Assembly (NCBI GenBank): GCA_021816565.1
Contig: JAKAXN010000243.1
Coordinates: forward strand, 1-6,890
DNA: 6,890 bases
Reading direction: 5' to 3'
DNA from: Actinomycetes bacterium
GTDB taxonomy: Bacteria > Actinomycetota > Acidimicrobiia > Acidimicrobiales > Palsa-688
Shown here in pieces: positions 1 to 5,019 of this stretch. The notes beneath the pieces are model-generated. The model was not told the DNA's origin. It did no database searches and worked only from the letters and a program-made list of their open reading frames with translations. The position numbers and the translations under genes are program-made. The stretch's first letter is position 1; each line of letters begins with the position of its first letter.

Positions 1-169
1 TCTCCTCCGGCGAGTACACCTGCAGGTCGACCATGCGCACCGGGTGCCCGGCGGAGCGCACCGCGCTGGCGATCCGCTCGAGGCCGAGGGGCTCCAGCCG
101 GAGGAACAGCTCGGAGTACATCAGGGACCCGGGATGGACCAGGAGGACGCGGCTCGTGTTCTTATTCAT
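1..169 (-). CDS. N-terminus of a cobalamin-binding radical SAM protein (HpnR-like), partial
   Basis: This gene runs off the left edge, so only the first 56 codons are present, read leftwards from an ATG at 169-167. The start is well constrained: an in-frame TGA lies at 175-173, two codons upstream, and the conserved fold begins at residue 8. Residues 8-27 read VLLVHPGSLMYSELFLRLEP, followed by LGLERIASAVRSAGHPVRMVDLQVYSPEE. This pattern (a first beta strand, a P-x-S-x-MYSE loop, RLEPLGLE, then an AGH-xVRxxDLQ strand) is what I know from the N-terminal B12-binding Rossmann domain of class B radical SAM enzymes, especially hopanoid C-3 methylase HpnR and relatives. The CxxxCxxC iron-sulfur motif and SAM domain would lie outside the window, so radical SAM chemistry is inferred. 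If it is HpnR, it would methylate bacteriohopanoids at C-3. Other B12-radical SAM enzymes share this start, so no symbol is assigned. No Shine-Dalgarno sequence is evident before the ATG. Confidence 0.7.
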   Translation of the reverse strand, partial: MNKNTSRVLLVHPGSLMYSELFLRLEPLGLERIASAVRSAGHPVRMVDLQVYSPEE

Positions 170-243
170 CGGTCATCGGGCGTCCAGTTACCCCCGGCGG
201 GTCGCCCGAAACGACCGCAGGACGGGATACTGGAGGGACCCCC
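170..243. promoter_or_regulatory. Divergent intergenic region between the radical SAM gene and hrpA
   Basis: This 74-nt gap lies between two divergent starts and so should hold promoters for both genes. I could not identify a convincing -35/-10 pair on either strand. GATACT at 226-231 resembles a -10 box, but it abuts the hrpA ribosome binding site at 232-237 and would leave almost no leader. On the minus strand a four-codon mini-ORF (ATG at 176-174, TAA at 164-162) overlaps the start of the radical SAM gene. The promoter role is inferred from gene arrangement only. Confidence 0.35.
232..237 (+). promoter_or_regulatory. Ribosome binding site of hrpA
   Basis: GGAGGG sits 6 nt before the ATG at 244. 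This is a strong Shine-Dalgarno match at good spacing and supports that start codon. Confidence 0.8.
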
Positions 244-3200
244 ATGACGACCTCCCACCAGGCGCTGGCCGACCGTTTGGACGGCCTGACCGTAAGAGAC
301 CGCCACCGGCTGGCCCGGAGGCTCGAACGCGCCTCGCGCCAGCGGGGCGACCGGTTGGAGCGGGAGCTGGCGAGCATCGCCGCCGCGGTGTCGAGGGCCG
401 AGGGCCGCCGGGCCGCCCGGGCCGCTGCGGTGCCGGCGGTGTCCTACCCGGCCCAGCTGCCGGTCAGCGCCCGACGGGACGAGGTGATGGCCGCCATCCG
501 GGACCACCAGGTGGTGGTGGTGGCCGGGGAGACCGGCTCGGGCAAGACCACCCAGATACCCAAGATGTGCCTGGAGCTGGGCCGGGGGGTGGACGGCATG
601 ATCGGCCACACCCAGCCCCGCCGTATCGCTGCCCGCACCGTGGCCGAACGGGTCGCCGAGGAGCTCGGCGTGCCCCTGGGAGGGGCCGTGGGCTACCAGG
701 TGAGGTTCACCGAGACCGTCGGCGACACCACGCTGGTCAAGGTCATGACCGACGGCATCCTGCTGGCCGAGATCCGCCATGACCGGCTGCTCAGCTCCTA
801 CGACACCATCATCGTGGACGAGGCCCACGAACGGAGCCTGAACATCGACTTCCTTCTGGGGTACCTGGCACAGCTGCTGCCGCGCCGGCCGGACCTCAAG
901 GTCATCATCACCTCGGCGACCATCGACACCGGCCGCTTCGCCGCCCACTTCTCGGCGCCGGTGGTGGAGGTGTCCGGGCGGACCTACCCGGTGGAGATGC
1001 GCTACCGGCCCCCCGGCGAGGGCGACGGAGACGCCGGTGACGACGACGCGGACGTGGATGTCAACGCCGCCATCTGCGCCGCGGTGCGGGAGCTGGCCGG
1101 CGAGGGTCCGGGGGACGTGCTGGTGTTCCTCCCCGGCGAGCGCGACATCAGAGACGCGGCCGGCGCGCTACGCGACTCCGGCCCGGAGGGACTGGAGATC
1201 CTCCCTCTCTACGCCCGGCTGTCGGCGGCCGAGCAGCACCGGGTGTTCCGGCCGCATCGGGGTCGGCGGGTGGTGCTCGCCACCAACGTGGCGGAGACGT
1301 CCCTGACCGTCCCCGGCATCCGCTACGTGGTGGACACCGGGCTGGCCCGCATATCCCGCTTCAGCCACCGCACCAAGGTCCAGCGGCTGCCCATCGAAGC
1401 GGTCTCGAAGGCCTCCGCCGACCAGCGGGCCGGGCGGTGCGGGCGGACCGGACCGGGGGTGTGCATCCGCCTCTACTCGGAGGAGGACTACGCCGGCCGG
1501 CCGGAGTTCACCGACCCGGAGATCCTGCGGACCAACCTGGCCTCGGTGATCCTCCAGATGGCGGCCACCGGCCTGGGCGAGGTGGAGTCGTTCCCTTTCA
1601 TCGAGCCCCCGGACCGGCGCAGCATCGCCGACGGCCGGGCGCTGCTCGAGGAGCTCGGAGCCTTCGAGCGCCGGGACGGCGACCTGCGGCTGACCGACAC
1701 CGGGCGGCGGCTGGCCGAGCTGCCGCTCGATCCGCGGCTCGGCCGGATGGTCCTCGAGGCCGAGCGCCGGGACTGCCTGCGGGAGGTCACCATCATCGCC
1801 GCCGCCCTGTCCATCCAGGATCCCCGGGAACGACCGGCGGACAAGGCCCAGGCCGCCGACGAGATGCACCGCCGGTTCGTGGTTCCCGACTCGGACTTCC
1901 TCGGCTACGTGCGCCTGTGGGACTACCTGGCCGAGATGCAGGCGCAGCTGTCGGGCAACCAGTTCCGCAGGCGGTGCAAGTCCGAGTACCTCCACGTCCT
2001 GCGGATCCGGGAATGGCAGGATCTGGCCGGCCAGATCCGCCAGACGTACCGGTCGCGCGGCGTCCACGCCAACCGGGAGCCGGCCGCCGAGGACCAGGTT
2101 CACCAGGCGCTGCTGGCCGGGCTCCTGTCCCACATCGGCATGCGGGACCGGGTGAGAGGCGACTACCAGGGCGCCCGCAACTCCCGGTGGCTGATCGGGC
2201 GGGGATCGGCTCTGTCGCGCCGCCAGCCTCCGTGGGTGGTGGCCGGAGCCCTGGTCGAGACCGAGAGGACGTGGGCCCGCACGGTGGCCCGGATCGACCC
2301 CGCCTGGGCCGAGCAACTGGGTGGCCACCTGGTGAAGCGCAGCTACTCCGATCCGTGGTGGGACCCCGAGCGGGGGGAGGCCATGACCGAGGAGCGGGTG
2401 ACCCTGTACGGTCTCCCGGTGGTCTCCGGGCGACCGGTGAGCCTGTCGCGGGTGGACCCGGCTGAGGCCCGGCGCATCTTCGTCGAGGAAGCCCTCGTCG
2501 CCCGCAACTGGTCGGCCACGGTGGCGCCGCTGGAGCGCACCGCGGAGCGCATGGAGCAGGTCCGGGTGTGGGAGGAGAGGGTCCGCCGCCGGGACCTGCT
2601 GGCCGGACCGGAGGTGCTGGCCGACTTCTACGACCGGGCCCTCCCGGCCGAGGTGACCAGCGGCCGGCGTTTCGACCGCTGGTGGCGTCGCGAGCAGGAG
2701 CGCCGCCCCGACCGGCTCGACGTTCCCCTCGAGGTGCTGGTCGACCGCCGCGGCGGACCGGTGGACTTCGCCGGCTACCCCGACCGCTGGTCCAGCGGGG
2801 AGCTGGAGCTGCCGCTCACCTACCGCTACGAGCCGGGCAGCGAAGACGACGGGGTGACGGTCACGGTGCCGCTGGCGGCGCTCAACCGGCTGTCACCGGC
2901 CGGATTCGACTGGACCGTACCGGGCTTCAGGCCGGAGCTGGTGACGGCCCTGGTCCGGATGCTGCCCAAGCAGCAGCGCCGGGCCCTGGGCCCGGGCCGC
3001 CAGGTCGCCGAGGCCGTCCTGGATGGGATCGGCCCCGGCGACGGACCGCTGCTCGAGGTGGTGGCGGCCCGGCTGGCCCGGTTGAGCGGCCAGGCGGTCA
3101 GCCCCGACGTCTGGGACGTGGAGGCCCTGCCGGCCCACCTGCGGATGAACTTCGAGGTGGTCGACGACGGCGGCCGGGTCCTGGCCCGGGGCCGGGACCT

Positions 3201-4140
3201 GATCGGGCTGCAGGACCGGCTGCAGGACCGGCTCCGGGCCGTCCTGGCCCGGTTGGCCCCGGAGCTGGTCCGCCACGGGGCCACCACCTGGGAGTTCGGG
3301 GAACTACCCCGCCGGGTGAGGAAGGGGCACCTGGAGGCGTACCCGGCCCTGGTCGACGAGGGCGACTCGGTGGGCGTGGCCCTCCTGGACTCGCCCGGAG
3401 CGCAGGCCGACAGCATGTGGCGGGGTACCCGCCGGCTGCTACTGCTGGCCGCGCCCCTGCCCTCGGCCCACCTGCAGCGGCGGCTCACCAACGACACCAA
3501 GCTGGCACTGGCCCGGTCCGGCACCCCCCTGGCCGAGCTGCTGGCCGACTGCGCCACCGCCGTCACCGACCGGATCATCATGGCCCACGGCGGGCCGCCC
3601 TTCGACGCCACCCGCTTCGACGCCATGGCCTCCGACGCCCGCCGGGACCTGGTGGACAGAGTGGCCCGCCTGGCGACCATCGCCGGCGGGGTGATGGCCG
3701 CCGCCGAGCAGGTGGACGACGCGGCCTCCCGGCTGGAGCGCCAGGACGGGGCCGGCCAGCTGCGGCTGGCACTGGCCGACGTCCGCCGGCAGGTCCGGGA
3801 CCTGACCCGGCCCGGGTTCGTGACCTCGGCCGGGACGGCCCGCCTCGGCGACCTGCTGCGCTACCTCGACGCCGCCGGACGGCGGCTGCAGCGGCTCCCG
3901 GCCGACGCCCGCCGCGACGCCGAGCGCCAGGCGGCCGTCGGCCGGGTCACAAGCCGCTACGAGACGATGGTGGACCAGGTGCTGGCCGGGACCGCCCCGG
4001 CGGAGGTGCGGGCCGGCCTGGCGGACATCCGCTGGATGATCGAGGAGCTCCGGGTCTCGCTGTGGGCCCAGTCACTCGGCACCCAGGGCCCGGTGAGCGA
4101 GGCCCGGATCATGCGGGCCATCGACCAGCTCGGCGCCTGA
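244..4140 (+). CDS. hrpA: ATP-dependent RNA helicase HrpA (DEAH box)
   Basis: This is a complete 1298-residue HrpA, close to the roughly 1300 residues of the E. coli protein and collinear with it from the N-terminus (ALADRLDGLTVRDRHRLARR) to the C-terminus (IRWMIEELRVS). Motifs in order: Walker A GETGSGKT at 95-102 with K101; DEAH at 192-195; SAT at 224-226; motif V TNVAETS from 347; motif VI QRAGRCGR at 394-401. A short Asp/Gly-rich linker at about 260-272 joins the two RecA domains. The HA2 region follows at about 430-540, an OB-like region at about 600-700, then the long C-terminal domain of HrpA proteins (DUF3418) with its signature ERVTLYGLPVV. HrpA is a cytoplasmic 3'-5' RNA helicase; in E. 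coli it is linked to mRNA processing and rescue of stalled or collided ribosomes. The ATG at 244 is favoured by GGAGGG 6 nt upstream. The gene appears to stand alone: the left neighbour is divergent and the right neighbour convergent, with its stop 3 nt away. No truncation or missing motif residue was seen. Confidence 0.97.
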   Translation: MTTSHQALADRLDGLTVRDRHRLARRLERASRQRGDRLERELASIAAAVSRAEGRRAARAAAVPAVSYPAQLPVSARRDEVMAAIRDHQVVVVAGETGSGKTTQIPKMCLELGRGVDGMIGHTQPRRIAARTVAERVAEELGVPLGGAVGYQVRFTETVGDTTLVKVMTDGILLAEIRHDRLLSSYDTIIVDEAHERSLNIDFLLGYLAQLLPRRPDLKVIITSATIDTGRFAAHFSAPVVEVSGRTYPVEMRYRPPGEGDGDAGDDDADVDVNAAICAAVRELAGEGPGDVLVFLPGERDIRDAAGALRDSGPEGLEILPLYARLSAAEQHRVFRPHRGRRVVLATNVAETSLTVPGIRYVVDTGLARISRFSHRTKVQRLPIEAVSKASADQRAGRCGRTGPGVCIRLYSEEDYAGRPEFTDPEILRTNLASVILQMAATGLGEVESFPFIEPPDRRSIADGRALLEELGAFERRDGDLRLTDTGRRLAELPLDPRLGRMVLEAERRDCLREVTIIAAALSIQDPRERPADKAQAADEMHRRFVVPDSDFLGYVRLWDYLAEMQAQLSGNQFRRRCKSEYLHVLRIREWQDLAGQIRQTYRSRGVHANREPAAEDQVHQALLAGLLSHIGMRDRVRGDYQGARNSRWLIGRGSALSRRQPPWVVAGALVETERTWARTVARIDPAWAEQLGGHLVKRSYSDPWWDPERGEAMTEERVTLYGLPVVSGRPVSLSRVDPAEARRIFVEEALVARNWSATVAPLERTAERMEQVRVWEERVRRRDLLAGPEVLADFYDRALPAEVTSGRRFDRWWRREQERRPDRLDVPLEVLVDRRGGPVDFAGYPDRWSSGELELPLTYRYEPGSEDDGVTVTVPLAALNRLSPAGFDWTVPGFRPELVTALVRMLPKQQRRALGPGRQVAEAVLDGIGPGDGPLLEVVAARLARLSGQAVSPDVWDVEALPAHLRMNFEVVDDGGRVLARGRDLIGLQDRLQDRLRAVLARLAPELVRHGATTWEFGELPRRVRKGHLEAYPALVDEGDSVGVALLDSPGAQADSMWRGTRRLLLLAAPLPSAHLQRRLTNDTKLALARSGTPLAELLADCATAVTDRIIMAHGGPPFDATRFDAMASDARRDLVDRVARLATIAGGVMAAAEQVDDAASRLERQDGAGQLRLALADVRRQVRDLTRPGFVTSAGTARLGDLLRYLDAAGRRLQRLPADARRDAERQAAVGRVTSRYETMVDQVLAGTAPAEVRAGLADIRWMIEELRVSLWAQSLGTQGPVSEARIMRAIDQLGA

Positions 4141-4147
4141 GGCTCAG
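4137..4147. repeat. Short inverted repeat formed by the two convergent stop codons
   Basis: CTGAG-G-CTCAG is a perfect 5+1+5 dyad. Its arms contain the TGA of hrpA (4138-4140) and, on the other strand, the TGA of the FKBP gene (4146-4144). With a one-base centre it can hardly fold as a useful terminator hairpin, and no T-run follows on either strand. It is real as a sequence pattern but probably coincidental. Confidence 0.4.
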
Positions 4148-4512
4148 CGGACCCCGAGCAGGTCCACCACGAACACCAGCGTCTCTCCGCCCCTGATCAC
4201 ACCACCGGCGCCGCGCGACCCGTAGCCCAGCTGCGGCGGGATGGTCAGACGCCGGCGGCCCCCTACGCGCATCCCGGCCACCCCCTGGTCCCATCCGGCG
4301 ATCACCTGTCCGGCCCCCAGGCCGAACTCGAAGGTCTCGCCCCGGTCCCAGGACGCGTCGAACTGCTTGCCAGTGGACCACGCCACCCCGACGTAGTGGA
4401 CGGAGACCTCCTGACCGGGCCGGGCCTCGTCGCCGTCGCCGACCTCCAGATCCTCGATCACCAGCTCTGCGGGCGGGTCCTGCGCGGGAATTTCGACCTC
4501 GGGCTTGGCCAC
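4144..4512 (-). CDS. FKBP-type peptidyl-prolyl cis-trans isomerase
   Basis: This 122-residue protein is a single-domain FKBP, which catalyses cis-trans isomerisation of Xaa-Pro bonds during protein folding. The core occupies about residues 17-122. The residues that line the FK506/proline pocket in FKBP12 are all recognisable: Y40 in VHYVG, F51-D52 in FDAS, F63 in FEFGLG, V70-I71 and W74 in GQVIAGWDQGV, Y97 in LTIPPQLGYG, and F114 in the last strand TLVFVVDLL. There is no signal peptide or lipobox, so it should be cytoplasmic; the first 16 residues are a short acidic, Pro-rich extension. The start is GTG at 4512-4510, chosen because GAGGAGG lies 4 nt upstream and the next in-frame GTG would cut into the fold. 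The ABM-domain gene lies 46 nt upstream in the same direction, so the two may share a transcript. Its stop is 3 nt from the hrpA stop on the opposite strand, so the 3' ends of the two mRNAs probably overlap. Confidence 0.95.
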   Translation of the reverse strand: MAKPEVEIPAQDPPAELVIEDLEVGDGDEARPGQEVSVHYVGVAWSTGKQFDASWDRGETFEFGLGAGQVIAGWDQGVAGMRVGGRRRLTIPPQLGYGSRGAGGVIRGGETLVFVVDLLGVR

Positions 4513-4516
4513 GGTG

Positions 4517-4523
4517 CCTCCTC
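4517..4523 (-). promoter_or_regulatory. Ribosome binding site of the FKBP gene
   Basis: On the minus strand GAGGAGG ends 4 nt before the GTG start at 4512. The match is strong and the spacing slightly short. It supports this non-ATG start. Confidence 0.7.
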
Positions 4524-4558
4524 GGCGGGGCTAGGGGGAAGCGTCCAAGGTACCCGGC

Positions 4559-4864
4559 TCAGACCCGGCCCTTGTCCGGATCCCCGGCCGGGACCGCCTC
4601 GAGGACCTGCACGTCCGGCGGCCCGGCCACCAGCCCGGCCAGCCGCTCGTTCATGGCCCTGATGGCCGGACCGGCCCCGTGGGCGGCCAGGGCGTCGCGG
4701 TCGCGCCACTTCTCGACGAAGACCAGCCGGTCGCGACCCCGGTGCAGGGCGTAGCGTTCGCAGCCGTCCTCCTGGTGGACCGCCGGGATCAGATCCGTGA
4801 GGGCGGCCTCCACGGCCTCCATCTGGCCCGGGTTGGGGATGATCGTGGCTACCAGAACCGGCAT
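4559..4864 (-). CDS. Antibiotic biosynthesis monooxygenase (ABM) domain protein, YgiN-like putative quinol monooxygenase
   Basis: This 101-residue protein has the pattern of the dimeric ferredoxin-like ABM fold: a first strand VLVATIIPNPG (residues 3-13), a helix (14-31), the turn EDGCERYALHR (32-42), a strand-helix unit LVFVEKWRDRDALAAH (47-62) and a last strand DVQVLEAV. Family members include cofactor-independent monooxygenases acting on aromatic quinols or polyketides, YgiN-type quinol monooxygenases and LsrG-like isomerases, so the exact substrate cannot be assigned. No signal peptide is seen; it is probably a cytoplasmic dimer. Two starts are possible. The GTG at 4873 is only about 1 nt from the AGGAGG at 4880-4875, too close for efficient initiation. 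The ATG at 4864 lies 10 nt from it and directly precedes the first strand, so ATG is chosen; the GTG form would add three residues (104 in total). It is upstream of the FKBP gene in the same direction (46-nt gap) and divergent from the glycoside hydrolase gene. Confidence 0.88.
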   Translation of the reverse strand: MPVLVATIIPNPGQMEAVEAALTDLIPAVHQEDGCERYALHRGRDRLVFVEKWRDRDALAAHGAGPAIRAMNERLAGLVAGPPDVQVLEAVPAGDPDKGRV

Positions 4865-4874
4865 GCGGGGCACT

Positions 4875-4880
4875 CCTCCT
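4875..4880 (-). promoter_or_regulatory. Ribosome binding site of the ABM-domain gene
   Basis: On the minus strand AGGAGG is separated from the ATG at 4864 by 10 nt, but from the alternative GTG at 4873 by only 1 nt. The spacing argues for the ATG as the true start. Confidence 0.65.
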
Positions 4881-4983
4881 GCGCTATCGAATCGGCGTCG
4901 AACCCATTGTTCCGACCCGGGGGTCCCCCGATGCTAACGACGGGGCAGGCGGCCCGGGCCGGGACGACGAAAAGGACAAGAGG

Positions 4984-4989
4984 TAATAT
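4984..4989 (+). promoter_or_regulatory. Candidate -10 element of the glycoside hydrolase gene
   Basis: TAATAT lies in the A-rich patch. Initiation about 7 nt downstream would give a leader of about 24 nt that still contains the ribosome binding site at 5009-5013. No good -35 box is found 16-18 nt upstream (the sequence there is near GGGACG), so this is a weak or activator-dependent candidate. Confidence 0.35.
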
Positions 4990-5008
4990 CAGGGCTTCCG
5001 AGCGACAC

Positions 5009-5013
5009 GAGGG
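5009..5013 (+). promoter_or_regulatory. Ribosome binding site of the glycoside hydrolase gene
   Basis: GAGGG lies 6 nt before the ATG at 5020. The match and spacing are good and support this start over the internal ATG at codon 25 (5092), which would remove the basic region before the hydrophobic segment. Confidence 0.6.
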
Positions 5014-5019
5014 CCGGGG

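Larger units (their letters stand above)
4865..5019. promoter_or_regulatory. Divergent control region between the ABM/FKBP pair and the glycoside hydrolase gene
   Basis: This 155-nt gap should hold the promoters for both directions. It contains a perfect dyad CGGGGG-T-CCCCCG at 4918-4930, a 12-nt palindrome CGGCCCGGGCCG at 4950-4961, an imperfect GAAC-N5-GTTC dyad at 4900-4912, and an A-rich patch at about 4969-4989 that is the least GC-rich stretch noticed in the window. The sequences are directly visible; their regulatory role is inferred from position. Confidence 0.45.

Noticed and set aside
226..231. GATACT as a -10 box for hrpA
   Set aside because: It directly abuts the Shine-Dalgarno site at 232-237, so a transcript starting from it would lose the ribosome binding site.
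166..948. Long minus-strand open frame opposite the 5' part of hrpA
   Set aside because: It is a shadow of the high-GC hrpA coding strand: no recognisable domain, odd Gly/His/Arg-rich composition, and it conflicts with a gene supported by many motifs.
3208..3231. Perfect tandem repeat of a 12-nt unit (two LQDR units) in the HrpA C-terminal domain
   Set aside because: The region has the same length as I recall for the corresponding stretch of E. coli HrpA, so it is not an insertion; it looks like low-complexity helix coding in GC-rich DNA.
2568..4196. 542-codon plus-strand frame overlapping the 3' half of hrpA in another frame
   Set aside because: It is Gly/Pro/Arg-rich with no domain and lies entirely inside the conserved C-terminal region of HrpA, so it is a frame shadow.
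4898..4915. LexA/SOS-box-like dyad, TCGAAC followed by GTTCCGA
   Set aside because: The actinobacterial SOS box needs TCGAAC-N4-GTTCGA. Here the spacer is 5 nt and the right arm has an extra C, so LexA binding is unlikely.
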